DNA of 53,589 nucleotides from Ferrithrix thermotolerans DSM 19514 (lineage in GTDB: Bacteria; Actinomycetota; Acidimicrobiia; Acidimicrobiales; Ilumatobacteraceae), in NCBI GenBank assembly GCA_945861025.1, contig CAMASN010000016.1, positions 1-53,589 of the forward strand. The letters are read 5' to 3'. Shown piece by piece: positions 34,646 to 44,095 of the stretch. The position numbers and the translations under genes were made by a program. The notes beneath the pieces are model-generated. The model did no database searches, was not told where the DNA came from, and saw only the letters and a program-made list of their open reading frames with translations. Each line of letters starts with the position of its first letter. Position 1 is the first letter of the stretch.

Positions 34646-36421
34646 GTGTTGCGAATGTCGACGTTGTTCTTACGGACATTGCGCGAGGACCCCGTAGACG
34701 CGGAGGTGGCGAGCCATCGCCTCTTGGTGCGCGGTGGCTATATCCGCCGTGCCGCACCGGGCGGGTACACCTGGCTGCCATTGGGCTGGATCGTGTATCG
34801 AAACGTCGAGCGCATTGTTCGCGAAGAAATGGACGCTGCCGGCTTCCAAGAAGTGCATTTCCCGGCGATGCTCCCCCGCGAACCGTTCGAGATCAGCAAT
34901 CGCTGGACCGAATACGGTGACAACCTGTTTCGCCTCAAAGATCGCCGTGGCAACGACTTTCTGCTAGCACCAACGCACGAAGAAATGTTCACGCTATTGG
35001 TCAAAGACCTGTACAGCAGTTATAAAGACCTGCCGCTACACATCTACCAGATCCAAACCAAGTACCGCGACGAAGCCCGCCCACGCGCTGGGCTAATGCG
35101 CACCCGCGAGTTCGTGATGAAGGATTCGTACAGCTTTGACATCGACGACGAAGGCCTGCAGCGCAGCTACGACCAGCACCGCGCCGCCTACATCAGCACG
35201 TTCAACCGCCTCCATCTGCCCTTCGTCATCGTGTCGGCGATGAGCGGTGCGATGGGTGGATCTGCCAGCGAAGAGTTTCTGGCCCCAATTGAGGTGGGCG
35301 AAGACACGTTTGTGCGCTGCACCGTGTGCGAGTACGCGGCCAACACCGAAGCCGTGCAGGTGCGTGTGCCCGCCGCAATCTCCACCGAGGGCACGCCGGC
35401 AGCACTCGTAGCCGATACCCCCGACACCCCCACCATCCAGAGCTTGGTCGATCTCCTCAACGCCCAGCCCGAACTGCGTCGCCCCGATCGCGACTGGACC
35501 GCAGCCGACACGCTCAAGAACGTGGTGGTCAAGCTCAAGCATCCTGATGGCACGTTCACAGCCTTGGCCGTTGGCCTTCCCGGCGACCGCGAGGTCGACA
35601 TCAAGCGCCTCGAGGCTCAGGTTGGGCCTGCCGAAGTTGTGGCGTTCGAAGCCGAAGACTTCGCCAAGAACACATCACTCGTTAAGGGCTACATCGGCCC
35701 CAACTCGCTCGGCAGCGACAAGCCATCGGGCATCCCCTATCTGGTCGATCCACGCGTTGTCGATGGATCATCGTGGGTCACCGGCGCCGACGTTCACGGC
35801 AAGCACGTGCTGCATCTCACGATGGGCCGCGACTTCACCCCCGACGGCGTCATCGAAGCCGCCGAAGTTCACGGTGGCGATCCATGTCCCGGTTGCGGCG
35901 AAGCTCTCGAGATCGCCCGCGGCGTTGAGATCGGGCACATCTTCCAGTTGGGCCGCAAGTACGCATCGGCACTTGGCCTCACCGTGCTTGATCACAACGG
36001 CAAGCAGGTCACGGTCACCATGGGTAGCTACGGCATCGGCGTATCACGCGCTGTTGCCGCCATCGCCGAAACCGTCGCCGACGAAAAGGGCTTGTGCTGG
36101 CCACGAGAGATTTCGCCCGCCGACGTGCACATTGTGATCACCGGCAAGCCCGCAGATCCGCAGGGTCCGGCTGCCGAACAGTTGGCCGCAGAGCTCGAAG
36201 CCGCTGGCGCACGAGTGCTGCTCGACGATCGCAGTGGCGTGTCGCCAGGCATCAAGTTCAACGACGCCGAACTGCTCGGCGTGCCCACAATCGTGGTTGT
36301 GGGCAAGGGCTTGGCCAACGGCACTATCGAAGTGAAAGACCGCAAGTCGGGCGAGCGGGTCGATGTAGCCGTTGGCGACATCGTTGGCTACCTGCTCGAC
36401 ATCTGCGGCATCCGCCACTAA
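34646..36421 (+). CDS. proS: Prolyl-tRNA synthetase
   Basis: 591-residue class II aminoacyl-tRNA synthetase of the bacterial type. Motif 1 lies near [19 protein letters not shown]. Motif 2 is in [26 protein letters not shown]. The editing insertion occupies about 220-390 ([28 protein letters not shown]). Motif 3 is in [13 protein letters not shown], and the C-terminal anticodon-binding domain has [24 protein letters not shown] 34646 has GAGG 5 bases upstream; an ATG three codons later is also possible. It is divergent from rimP, a common actinobacterial arrangement. A 49-bp hairpin repeat follows. Confidence 0.96.
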   Translation: MLRMSTLFLRTLREDPVDAEVASHRLLVRGGYIRRAAPGGYTWLPLGWIVYRNVERIVREEMDAAGFQEVHFPAMLPREPFEISNRWTEYGDNLFRLKDRRGNDFLLAPTHEEMFTLLVKDLYSSYKDLPLHIYQIQTKYRDEARPRAGLMRTREFVMKDSYSFDIDDEGLQRSYDQHRAAYISTFNRLHLPFVIVSAMSGAMGGSASEEFLAPIEVGEDTFVRCTVCEYAANTEAVQVRVPAAISTEGTPAALVADTPDTPTIQSLVDLLNAQPELRRPDRDWTAADTLKNVVVKLKHPDGTFTALAVGLPGDREVDIKRLEAQVGPAEVVAFEAEDFAKNTSLVKGYIGPNSLGSDKPSGIPYLVDPRVVDGSSWVTGADVHGKHVLHLTMGRDFTPDGVIEAAEVHGGDPCPGCGEALEIARGVEIGHIFQLGRKYASALGLTVLDHNGKQVTVTMGSYGIGVSRAVAAIAETVADEKGLCWPREISPADVHIVITGKPADPQGPAAEQLAAELEAAGARVLLDDRSGVSPGIKFNDAELLGVPTIVVVGKGLANGTIEVKDRKSGERVDVAVGDIVGYLLDICGIRH

Positions 36422-36439
36422 CGCTTGCGTCACCACCGA

Positions 36440-36488
36440 GTTTGTTGAAGACAATTGGTCGACCCTCGACCAAAAGTCTTCAACAAAC
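36440..36488. repeat. 49-bp hairpin repeat, copy A (convergent-gene terminator)
   Basis: Outer stem GTTTGTTGAAGAC/GTCTTCAACAAAC (13 bp), an AA/AA internal loop, inner stem TTGGTCGA/TCGACCAA (8 bp) and loop CCC. It lies between the converging proS and MaoC genes. A second copy is at 42777-42825 with compensating changes in the inner stem. It is likely a bidirectional terminator. Confidence 0.75.
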
Positions 36489-36539
36489 CGTTTGATGGCG
36501 GATTGTGATGACGCTGCGGATGTGCGCCACGGCCGGTAA

Positions 36540-37376
36540 TCAGCTGAAGCGAACGAGGCCCTGATCGAGCACGACGCGATCGCCGGCTGATGTGGTGAAC
36601 ACAGCTTCGCCAGCACCGGTGACCCAGATATTGATGGTGAGCGCCTCACCGGGAATCACTGGCGATGCGAAACGACCCTCGACATGCTTGAAGCGTGCCG
36701 AATCGCCACCGCACACCGAGTGCAACAACGCACGGCCGGTGAAGCCGTAGGTGCACAGACCGTGCAAGATCGGGCGATCGAAGCCACCCATGGCAGCGAA
36801 CGATGGATCGCTGTGCAACGGGTTGCGGTCGCCGTTGAGACGGTAGACCAAGGCTTGATCGACCGAGGTCTGATACGTGACCGAGTGATCAGGGGTGCGC
36901 TCTGGTGGAACGTTTTGTGGACCACTTGGGCCGCGGTCGCCGCCCCATCCGCCTTCGCCACGAATGAACAACGATGCGCCAGTGGTGTACAACGGTGCGC
37001 CGTTGGCGTCGGTGGCCACGCTCTCGGTGACTACAACAGCGGCCTTGCCCTTGTCGTACATCGCAGCGATGCGGCCGACAACAGTTGCGGTGCCCGAAAC
37101 AGGCAACGGCTGGTGCAACGTGACCGACTGCGAACCGTGCACGAGCATGGCTGGGTTGAAAGTACCCATGCTCGAGAACGTGCTGCCAGCGCCGGGGATG
37201 ACCACCGGGAATGTGGGCAGCGCCTGCTGAGGCGTGTCTTTAGTGTTTTCGGTGGTGTAGGCCAACTCGTTGGTGCCCGCACCAACGCTGACCGCGTACA
37301 ACAGCGCGTCTTTGCTGGTCCAGCTCACGGTGGTGGGCTCGGAAACGGAACCGACGGCATCAGGATTCAACGGCAT
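36540..37376 (-). CDS. MaoC-family (R)-specific enoyl-CoA hydratase
   Basis: 278-residue double-hotdog hydratase-2. The active-site motif RLNGDRNPLHSDP, with its Asp and His, matches peroxisomal MFE-2 hydratase 2, and FDRPILHGLCTYGFTGRAL continues the family pattern. The N-terminal hotdog (AVSVGAGTNELAYT, then TFPVVIPGAG) lacks catalytic residues, as expected. It hydrates trans-2-enoyl-CoA to (3R)-hydroxyacyl-CoA. ATG 37376 has AAGGAG 7 bases upstream. It is downstream of an SDR that resembles the dehydrogenase part of MFE-2, so together they make two steps of beta-oxidation of branched or steroid acyl chains. Confidence 0.92.
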   Translation of the reverse strand: MPLNPDAVGSVSEPTTVSWTSKDALLYAVSVGAGTNELAYTTENTKDTPQQALPTFPVVIPGAGSTFSSMGTFNPAMLVHGSQSVTLHQPLPVSGTATVVGRIAAMYDKGKAAVVVTESVATDANGAPLYTTGASLFIRGEGGWGGDRGPSGPQNVPPERTPDHSVTYQTSVDQALVYRLNGDRNPLHSDPSFAAMGGFDRPILHGLCTYGFTGRALLHSVCGGDSARFKHVEGRFASPVIPGEALTINIWVTGAGEAVFTTSAGDRVVLDQGLVRFS

Positions 37377-37445
37377 AGCAAAACTCCTTGGTAGCTAAAA
37401 CGGAAAAGTAAACATCGAGCGGCAGCAATGGCTACTGCCCAATCA

Positions 37446-38369
37446 CTAGCGGCGAGGCTGTGGCCACGACCCCTCTTCGCCGTCCATACCGGCATTGCGG
37501 CGGGCACGGCTGATCAGGTCAGCAACGATGGGTCCAAGCTTTGTGGGATCTTCTTGCGGGGCAACGCGTGGGCCGCGGTGCCAGCCCTCGGCAATGGCCA
37601 ATGTCTGGCCGCTGGCCTCGAACACATTGCCAGTGACGCCCACTGATTCGGCAGAAGCGAGCCACGTGACGATGGGGGCAATCCAGCGAGGTGAACGCAT
37701 CTCGCGCTCTTCGTCGGTCTCGGGCGCTGGCCCAAGGCCTTCGGTCATGCGGGTGAGCGCCACCGGCGCAACGGCGTTGACGGTGACTCCGTAACGAGCC
37801 AACTCGAGCGCAGCGATGTTGGTGAATGCGGCAATGCCAGCCTTGGCAGCGCCGTAGTTGGTCTGGCCTGGGTTGCCGTAAATGCCGCTGACCGAGGTGG
37901 TGTTGATGATGCGGCCATCTACCGGCTTGCCGGCCTTGCTCTGCTCACGCCAATAGGTTGCAGCCCAGCGGCTTGGGCCGAACGTGCCCTTGAGGTGAAC
38001 GGCGATAACGGCGTCCCACTCTTCTTCGGTCATGTTGATGAGCACGCGGTCGCGCAGGATGCCTGCGTTGTTGACCACGGCGTGCAGATCGCCGAAGGTC
38101 TCGATGGCGGTGTTGATGAGGCGCTGTGCGCCCTCCCACGAAGCGACGTTGTCGCCGTTCGCTACGGCCTCGCCGCCCATGCCCTTGATCTCATCGACCA
38201 CTTGCTGGGCTGGCGACTGATCGCCGCCGGATCCATCGATGTTGCCACCGAGGTCGTTGACGACGACCTTGGCGCCCTGGCTTGCCAGGCTTAGTGCATG
38301 CTCGCGGCCGATACCACGGCCGGCTCCGGTGACAATGGCGACGCGGCCTTCACACAGACGATTACTCAT
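37446..38369 (-). CDS. SDR, (3R)-hydroxyacyl-CoA dehydrogenase (MFE-2-like)
   Basis: 307-residue SDR with TGAGRGIGREHAL, VVVNDLGG (the NAD-binding segment typical of HSD17B4/MFE-2 dehydrogenases), NNAGILRDRVLINM, a Ser in NTTSVSGIYG, and YGAAK. The length beyond 250 residues and the C-terminal EDPTKLGPIV segment also match bacterial MFE-2-like dehydrogenases. The ATG at 38369 is preceded by GAGGAGAT. It lies upstream of the MaoC hydratase (69 bases) and diverges from the amidase gene, with only 39 bases between starts. Confidence 0.92.
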   Translation of the reverse strand: MSNRLCEGRVAIVTGAGRGIGREHALSLASQGAKVVVNDLGGNIDGSGGDQSPAQQVVDEIKGMGGEAVANGDNVASWEGAQRLINTAIETFGDLHAVVNNAGILRDRVLINMTEEEWDAVIAVHLKGTFGPSRWAATYWREQSKAGKPVDGRIINTTSVSGIYGNPGQTNYGAAKAGIAAFTNIAALELARYGVTVNAVAPVALTRMTEGLGPAPETDEEREMRSPRWIAPIVTWLASAESVGVTGNVFEASGQTLAIAEGWHRGPRVAPQEDPTKLGPIVADLISRARRNAGMDGEEGSWPQPRR

Positions 38370-38408
38370 TTCAGATCTCCTCAGTCGTACAACGTGGGAC
38401 ATCATAAA

Positions 38409-39206
38409 GTGACAACCGTGTGTGACTCTCATTTAACCCGCCGCGAAGCAATCATTGGTGCAGGACTGGTTACCGCTGCGGCCATCGCCAAAGGGTCGCC
38501 GAGGCCGGCAGCTGCAGCGCCGCCGCCAGTAGAAGTGATGCCCGGTTTGTTCGTGAACCCGCGCGACGCATGGGGTGCCGACCTTCCTCCGAAGGCAGCG
38601 ATACTGCCCGAGACACCACAGTTCTTACTGGTGCATCACACCGCCTCGCCCAACAACTACGGCGCAGGCGGGGCGCGCCAAGTGATTCGTTCTGCCTATT
38701 CGTGGCACACCAGCGCTGCTAAAGGCTGGGCCGATGTTTGCTACGAGTTCTTCGTCGATCACGACGGCGTTGTGTGGGAGGGCAGAGCCGGGTCATTGGC
38801 CGGCCCCGTACGGGCCGATGCAACCGGCGGCAGCCAAGGCTTTGCCCAACTCGTATGTCTCGTGGGCGACTTCACCATCACCGATCCCACTGCGGCGATG
38901 CTTGATTCGTTGGTCAAGGTGCTGGCCTGGCTCGGCACGCGCTACGCAATCGATACCTATCCCGATGCCAGCACGTCATTCATCTCGCGAGGGTCGGGAC
39001 GCTTTAGAGCCGGGGCGCTGGTGACCACTCCCACCATCGCTGGCCATCGCGATATGTCGTTCACCACCTGCCCGGGCGACCAGATGTACCAACTGCTCGG
39101 TTCGGGGCTTCGAGACCGCGTGAACGCGCAACGGTTTGCGTGGATGGGGGTGCCGCCCGAAAACGGCGTGTACCACGCGCAGCGCCTTGGCCGAGTCGCC
39201 CCGTAG
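38409..39206 (+). CDS. Tat-exported N-acetylmuramoyl-L-alanine amidase (PGRP-type)
   Basis: 265-residue exported peptidoglycan hydrolase. The N-terminus has a twin-arginine signal (LTRREAIIGAGLVTAAAIAKG). The amidase_2/PGRP domain follows, with a zinc-ligand His in LVHHTASPNN, YEFFVDHDGVVWEGRAG, and GHRDMSFTTCPGDQ supplying the second His and the Cys ligand. It cuts the bond between MurNAc and L-Ala. The start is uncertain: GTG 38409 or another three codons later at 38418; an upstream open frame overlaps the divergent gene and is rejected. The next gene begins 11 bases after its stop. Confidence 0.9.
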   Translation: MTTVCDSHLTRREAIIGAGLVTAAAIAKGSPRPAAAAPPPVEVMPGLFVNPRDAWGADLPPKAAILPETPQFLLVHHTASPNNYGAGGARQVIRSAYSWHTSAAKGWADVCYEFFVDHDGVVWEGRAGSLAGPVRADATGGSQGFAQLVCLVGDFTITDPTAAMLDSLVKVLAWLGTRYAIDTYPDASTSFISRGSGRFRAGALVTTPTIAGHRDMSFTTCPGDQMYQLLGSGLRDRVNAQRFAWMGVPPENGVYHAQRLGRVAP

Positions 39207-39216
39207 CCTGATCTCT

Positions 39217-40470
39217 GTGCTCGACACTGCCCCCAGCGACAACGCGCCCGCTCGCCCGCTGCTCGAAACCGAAGTACTCATCGTTGGCGCCGGGCCTGCT
39301 GGGTCGGCCGCTGCCCGCATGTTGGCCGCCGCTGGTCGCGGAGTCACGGTGGTCGACAAAGCAGTCTTTCCGCGCGACAAGTGCTGCGGCGATGGCCTCA
39401 CCACGCTTGCCCTGCGCGAACTCGAGCTGCTGCATTTCGCACCATCGTCGGTACCGAGTTGGACACACGTGCAACACGCCTGGTTGCGCTCGCCAAGCGG
39501 TCGCGAGGTGTGCCTACCGCTCACCGGTGAGGGGCAGTTTGCTGCCATCACGCCACGCATCGAACTCGACAATGCATTGCTCGAACACGCCCGCGCTGCT
39601 GGCGCCACGGTGCTCGATGGCCACGGGTTCATTGGAGTCGTCGAGCAAACAACTCAACACATCGTGGTCGACATAGAACACGTTGGTTTGGTTCGCGCTC
39701 GTTACGTCATCGCTGCCGACGGCATGTGGTCGCCGGTGCGTAAAGCACTCGGCGTTGGCGAGGCCGGCTATCTCGGCGAGTGGCACGGCTTTCGTCAGTA
39801 CGCAAACAACGTGACAGGCACCGCGAAGGATCGTCTGCACGTGTGGTTCGATGCCGACATCTTGCCAGGCTACACGTGGTCGTTTCCGCTTCCCGATGGC
39901 CGCGTCAACATTGGCTTCGGCGTGCTTCGCGGCGGCACCATCAAGGTGCAACAGATGAACACGCTGTGGCCCGATCTACTCAGCCGCCCACACATTCGCG
40001 AGGCCCTCGGAGCCGATGCTGTGCTTGAGGGTCGCCACACGGCATGGCCGATTCCGGCTCGCATCGATCAGACCGTCCTCACTCACGACCGCGTGTTGTT
40101 CGTGGGCGACGCAGCGGCGGCAACCGACGCGCTCACCGGCGAAGGCATTGGCCAAGCGTTACTCACCGGCCGCCTTGCTGCCGAAGCGATCCTCAGCCCC
40201 GACACGCTCACGCCAGCAATGGTGCGGTCGCGATACGAACACGATGTGCGCCATCACCTGTTTGCCGATCACAAGATGTCGATGATGCTCAGTCGAGTGT
40301 TAGCGAAACGATGGGGTGCGCGTGGCGCCGTTCGTGTGGTTGGTCTCAGCGCGTGGACTCGCCGCAACTTTGCGCGATGGATGTTCGAAGACGAGCCTCG
40401 CGCCGTACTGCTCACACCATCACGTTGGCATCGTCGCCTGTTACGGCGGCCCGGCGCATTCGCCGACTAA
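39217..40470 (+). CDS. Geranylgeranyl reductase family FAD-dependent oxidoreductase
   Basis: 417-residue flavoprotein. The N-terminal Rossmann FAD motif is VGAGPAGSAAARML, followed by VVDKAVFPRDKCCGDGL, the FPR-x-K-x-C-G-G-like signature of the family. The FAD-ribityl motif VGDAAAATDALTGEGIGQAL is in the C-terminal half. Geranylgeranyl reductases saturate isoprenoid chains of quinones or carotenoids. The enzyme could equally be an aromatic hydroxylase of the same superfamily. It starts with GTG at 39217. It is followed by a nitronate monooxygenase after 49 bases, in which a perfect palindrome lies. Confidence 0.86.
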   Translation: MLDTAPSDNAPARPLLETEVLIVGAGPAGSAAARMLAAAGRGVTVVDKAVFPRDKCCGDGLTTLALRELELLHFAPSSVPSWTHVQHAWLRSPSGREVCLPLTGEGQFAAITPRIELDNALLEHARAAGATVLDGHGFIGVVEQTTQHIVVDIEHVGLVRARYVIAADGMWSPVRKALGVGEAGYLGEWHGFRQYANNVTGTAKDRLHVWFDADILPGYTWSFPLPDGRVNIGFGVLRGGTIKVQQMNTLWPDLLSRPHIREALGADAVLEGRHTAWPIPARIDQTVLTHDRVLFVGDAAAATDALTGEGIGQALLTGRLAAEAILSPDTLTPAMVRSRYEHDVRHHLFADHKMSMMLSRVLAKRWGARGAVRVVGLSAWTRRNFARWMFEDEPRAVLLTPSRWHRRLLRRPGAFAD

Positions 40471-40484
40471 CCGCACGAGTCGTT

Positions 40485-40496
40485 TCGTTCGAACGA
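40485..40496. promoter_or_regulatory. 12-bp perfect palindrome TCGTTCGAACGA
   Basis: Perfect palindrome in the 49-base space between the flavoprotein and the nitronate monooxygenase. It is of operator type and size, 23 bases before the next start. It may occur by chance in a GC-rich sequence. Confidence 0.3.
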
Positions 40497-40519
40497 GCGC
40501 CGAGGATACGGTTGTAGGT

Positions 40520-41485
40520 ATGCACACACGCCTCACCGAACTCCTAGAAATAGAGCACCCAATTATGCTGGCCGGTATGGGCGGTGTGAGTTACCACGAG
40601 CTCGTTGCAGCCGTCAGCGAAGCTGGTGGCATTGGCACTTTTGGGGCAAGCACCATGGGCCCCGACGAACTCCCGCTCGAGATGGCCAAGGTACGCGCGC
40701 TGACGGCCAAGCCATTTGGCGTCGATCTGCTCACCGCGTTCGCGGGCCAAGTTGAAGCCGGCATTCAAGCCGTCATCGACGGTGGCGCACGCATCTTCGT
40801 TGCCGGCCTCGGCGTGCCGCGAGAGGTCATCGACCTGTTGCACTCGCACAACATTTTGGTGGGCAGCATGGCTGGCAAAGTTCGCCACGCTGTGGCTGCC
40901 GTGGCCAGTGGGTGCGACTTTGTCGTGGCCCAAGGAACCGAGGCTGGCGGGCACACCGGCACGGTGGCCACGATGGCACTCGTGCCACAGGTGGTCGACG
41001 CGGTTGGCCACAAGGTGCCCGTCGTCGCCGCTGGCGGACTCTTCGATGGCCGCGGTCTGGCTGCGTCGTTGGCGCTCGGCGCCGATGGCGTGTGGGTGGG
41101 CACGCGGTTCATCGCCACCCCCGAGGCGCAAGCGGTAAACGGTTACAAAGAAGCGCTCCTCGCTCTCGGCGAAGACGGCACCGTCATCAGCCGCAGTTAC
41201 ACCGGCAAGACATGCCGAGTCGTGCGCAACGATTGGACCAACCACTTCGAAGAACACCCCGAAGAACTCAAGCCGTTTCCGGCTCAGGCAGGCGTTTCAA
41301 CTCGTTCGGGCGTCAACCACCTCGGCTACCCCTCGGGCACCGTGGTCGAAGCCAACAAAGAGTTCATGCCCGCCGGCCAAGGCGCAGGGGCAATCAACGA
41401 GCTGATTCCAGCGGGTGACATCGTGCGGTCGATGGTTGCCGAAGCCGAGCGCACCATCGATCGACTACTCGCCGTTCGTAAGTGA
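40520..41485 (+). CDS. Nitronate monooxygenase family protein
   Basis: 321-residue FMN TIM-barrel enzyme. The start LLEIEHPIMLAGMGGVSYHELVAAVSEAGG is the canonical family N-terminus, FVVAQGTEAGGHTG is the FMN-phosphate loop, and AAGGLFDGRGLAASLALGADGVWVGTRF follows. It is shorter than the paralogue at 3145-4260 and closer to the nitronate monooxygenase consensus. ATG 40520 is preferred. Its stop overlaps the GTG of the MFS gene (GTGA), so the two are coupled. Confidence 0.9.
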   Translation: MHTRLTELLEIEHPIMLAGMGGVSYHELVAAVSEAGGIGTFGASTMGPDELPLEMAKVRALTAKPFGVDLLTAFAGQVEAGIQAVIDGGARIFVAGLGVPREVIDLLHSHNILVGSMAGKVRHAVAAVASGCDFVVAQGTEAGGHTGTVATMALVPQVVDAVGHKVPVVAAGGLFDGRGLAASLALGADGVWVGTRFIATPEAQAVNGYKEALLALGEDGTVISRSYTGKTCRVVRNDWTNHFEEHPEELKPFPAQAGVSTRSGVNHLGYPSGTVVEANKEFMPAGQGAGAINELIPAGDIVRSMVAEAERTIDRLLAVRK

Positions 41486-42723
41486 TCGCGGTTCTGCGCG
41501 ACAACCGCAATCTGCGGCTGTTGTTCATCGCCCAAATCATTAGCTATCTCGGCGACTGGTTCACCTTCGTCGCATTAGCCGGGCTCATCGACGATGTGAC
41601 CAACTCGAAACTGTTGGTCTCAATGTTGCTGGTGGCGTTCTCGCTTCCATCATTTTTGATGTCGCCAATAGCGGGATCAACGGCCGACCGGTTTGACCGC
41701 AAAAAGATCTTGGTTGTCGTCTCACTGCTCCAAGCGGTTGCGGCACTCGGTCTGTTGTCGGCCGGTCCCGGCCGTATCTGGGTTGCGTTTGCTGCCCAAT
41801 CAGTGATCTCTGGATTGGCCGCATTCGTACGCCCAGCCATCGAAGCTGCGGTGCCGAACCTAGCCACCGATGCCGACGAATTAGGCCGTGCCAACGCGTT
41901 GTTCGGGTCGAGTTGGGGCGTGATGTTGGCAGTTGGCGCGTCACTCGGTGGGGCATTCAGCGCAACCTTCGGGCGTCGCGCCGCGTTCATCGCCGACGCA
42001 ATCTCATTCGTCGTCGCGGCGGCGTTGATCATGATCGTGCATGGCGCAATGCAAGAAGCCCGAACCCACGCAACACGACAGCGCATGCGCCCACTTGCCG
42101 ACATGGGCGAGGCCATCGGCCAAGCGCGGCGTGATCCAGTATTGCTGGCGTTGCTCTCCTCGAAAGCCACATTTGCAGTGGGGTCCGGAGTAGTCAGTCA
42201 GTTGGCGGTGCTTGCCAGCGACGTGTTTCACGGAGGCGATGGAGCGCGCGGCGTGATGATCGGAGCGCGCGGAATCGGTGCGGGGTTAGGTCCGATTCTC
42301 GCGTCTCGTTTCGTGGGCAAGGACCTGTCGCGCGTTCTGCTCGTCTGCGGCATTTCGGGCTGCGGATTCGCTGCCTGTTACGTGCTGGCCGCGTGGTCGC
42401 CTTATCTCTTGATGGCGGCAGGATTCGTAGCGCTGGCACACCTCGGCGGCGGCGCGCAATGGACCTTGTCTACCTTCGGCTTACAAGTGCGCAGCGACGA
42501 CGCAATGCGCGGTCGCATGCTTGCAGGCGACTTCGCGCTCGTCACCTTGATTTTGGCCATCACTAGTGCGCTCGCCGGGGTGGCGTCGGAGGCGCTTGGC
42601 GTGCGCTGGGCGATCACCGTCTTCGCCGCAGCTGCTGGCCTCGCTGGCTCGATCTACTTGGTATTGACCCAACGTCTGCGGCGCACGCTGCAGGCCGAGG
42701 CCGCCGCCGAGGCTGCTGCGTAA
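41482..42723 (+). CDS. MFS transporter
   Basis: 413-residue major facilitator protein with twelve predicted helices. The N-terminus NLRLLFIAQIISYLGDWFTF and PIAGSTADRFDRKKILVVV (the MFS helix 2-3 signature) place it with the macrolide-efflux/enterobactin-exporter-like subfamily. A charged central loop (ARTHATRQRMR) divides two halves. The C-terminus is Ala/Glu-rich. It is probably an exporter. GTG 41482 overlaps the nitronate monooxygenase stop. Confidence 0.88.
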   Translation: MIAVLRDNRNLRLLFIAQIISYLGDWFTFVALAGLIDDVTNSKLLVSMLLVAFSLPSFLMSPIAGSTADRFDRKKILVVVSLLQAVAALGLLSAGPGRIWVAFAAQSVISGLAAFVRPAIEAAVPNLATDADELGRANALFGSSWGVMLAVGASLGGAFSATFGRRAAFIADAISFVVAAALIMIVHGAMQEARTHATRQRMRPLADMGEAIGQARRDPVLLALLSSKATFAVGSGVVSQLAVLASDVFHGGDGARGVMIGARGIGAGLGPILASRFVGKDLSRVLLVCGISGCGFAACYVLAAWSPYLLMAAGFVALAHLGGGAQWTLSTFGLQVRSDDAMRGRMLAGDFALVTLILAITSALAGVASEALGVRWAITVFAAAAGLAGSIYLVLTQRLRRTLQAEAAAEAAA

Positions 42724-42776
42724 CGCAATACCCGCAGCGGTTGAAACCCACCATCACCATTTCCCTCCAACAAACG

Positions 42777-42825
42777 GTTTGTTGAAGACTTTTGGTTGAC
42801 CCTCAACCTGTTGTCTTCAACAAAC
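42777..42825. repeat. 49-bp hairpin repeat, copy B (convergent-gene terminator)
   Basis: Same outer stem as copy A (GTTTGTTGAAGAC/GTCTTCAACAAAC), then TTTTGGTTGA, loop CCC, TCAACCTGTT. GGTTGA/TCAACC still pairs. Relative to copy A the C-G pair has become T-A, a two-sided substitution. It lies between the converging MFS and serine-hydrolase genes. Confidence 0.75.
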
Positions 42826-42883
42826 CGGGCAAACCGGGCGCGGGACGCGGGACACGGGCGCTGCGAATCGAGAGCGCGGAGGA

Positions 42884-44077
42884 TTAGAGGGAGTCGATCA
42901 CCGAGGTGCAGGCATCGACCAATGCTTGGGCGCGCATGTCGGCGGCGAGGTTGTTGGCCATCTGATTCATCACGTAGGCGAACGCAAACTGGCGCTCGGG
43001 CTGAGCGAAAGCAACCGAGCCGCCGGCACCGGGGTGCCCATACGAGCCAGGTCCGGCGAACATTGAGAACGGCCCCGAGGTCATGAATCCCATGCCAAAG
43101 GTGGTGGGCATGACGAGGCAGTTGTCCGGTTCGTTCTCGGGGGTCACGGTGATGCGAGCGACGTTTCGCACCGCATCGCTCATCAGTTGCACACCATCGA
43201 CTGGAGCCATGGTTGCTGCGTAGACCTTGGCCAACGAAGGAGCATTGCTTACGCCGTTGGCGGCAGGAATCTCGGCGGCCATCACGCGCGCTGTGTTGAA
43301 CACGCTGGTTCCGAGGCCGCCCGCAGCCGACTCGGCATTGAACGCACCGTTGAGGGACAACGCATCGCCACCCGGGGTGCCAGGCCCCATGAACAGGGCC
43401 ATCATCGCGGCCACTGCGGGATCAAGGTTGGGCTGCGATGCCAAGATCGGCGATACGCGCTTCACGAACTCGGCAGGCAGACCAACCCACAGGTCGATGT
43501 CGAGCCGCTGGGTGATCTCTTCTTGAACAAACGTGCCGAGGCTGCGATGCGTTGGGTCGACACGGCGCACCAGTTCCCCGGCGAGCCAGCCGTAGGTGAG
43601 TGCGTGATAGCCGTGCGCTGTGCCGATAGGCCAGCGTGGCGCCGTGTCGGCCAACCGGGCCGTGATGGTGTTCCAGTCGAGTGCGTCTTCGAGGGTGATC
43701 GGGCCATCAACGGTGTACAACCCAACTTGATGCGACAGCAGTTGCGCAACAGTTGCGTCGCCTTTGCCGTGTGCCGCGAACTCGGGCCAATACTGCGAGA
43801 CCGGCGCGTCGTACGACAGCAAGCCGCGATCGACACAGATGGCAATGGCAATCGCCGTGATGCCCTTAGTGGTGCTGAACACCAACTGCAGCGAGTGCTC
43901 GGCGTAAGGCACCGTGCGCTCGGTATCGAACCAGCCACCCCAAAGATCGACCACCTGAACACCGCGGTGATAGGCGGACACACCCGCGCCGAGTTCTTCG
44001 GTGTTCGCAAGGTTGGCAGCAAATGCTTCGCGTACTGGTTCCCAGCCGGGAGCAACGGTTCCGATGATGTTGGTCAT
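42884..44077 (-). CDS. Serine hydrolase, beta-lactamase family (EstB-like)
   Basis: 397-residue penicillin-binding-protein-like serine hydrolase. The nucleophile motif S-x-x-K is STTK in LVFSTTKGITAIAIA. The second motif appears as HGYHALTYGWL, with a Tyr in the position of YxN, and GYGHPG-like GSYGHPGAGG near the C-terminus takes the place of the third motif. The family includes EstB esterases and D-amino-acid amidases; it is more likely a carboxylesterase than a beta-lactamase. No signal peptide, so it acts in the cytoplasm. It starts 18 bases after the mini-ABM gene and ends the larE operon. Confidence 0.88.
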   Translation of the reverse strand: MTNIIGTVAPGWEPVREAFAANLANTEELGAGVSAYHRGVQVVDLWGGWFDTERTVPYAEHSLQLVFSTTKGITAIAIAICVDRGLLSYDAPVSQYWPEFAAHGKGDATVAQLLSHQVGLYTVDGPITLEDALDWNTITARLADTAPRWPIGTAHGYHALTYGWLAGELVRRVDPTHRSLGTFVQEEITQRLDIDLWVGLPAEFVKRVSPILASQPNLDPAVAAMMALFMGPGTPGGDALSLNGAFNAESAAGGLGTSVFNTARVMAAEIPAANGVSNAPSLAKVYAATMAPVDGVQLMSDAVRNVARITVTPENEPDNCLVMPTTFGMGFMTSGPFSMFAGPGSYGHPGAGGSVAFAQPERQFAFAYVMNQMANNLAADMRAQALVDACTSVIDSL

Positions 44078-44095
44078 GCCGCCAACATAGTGCGC

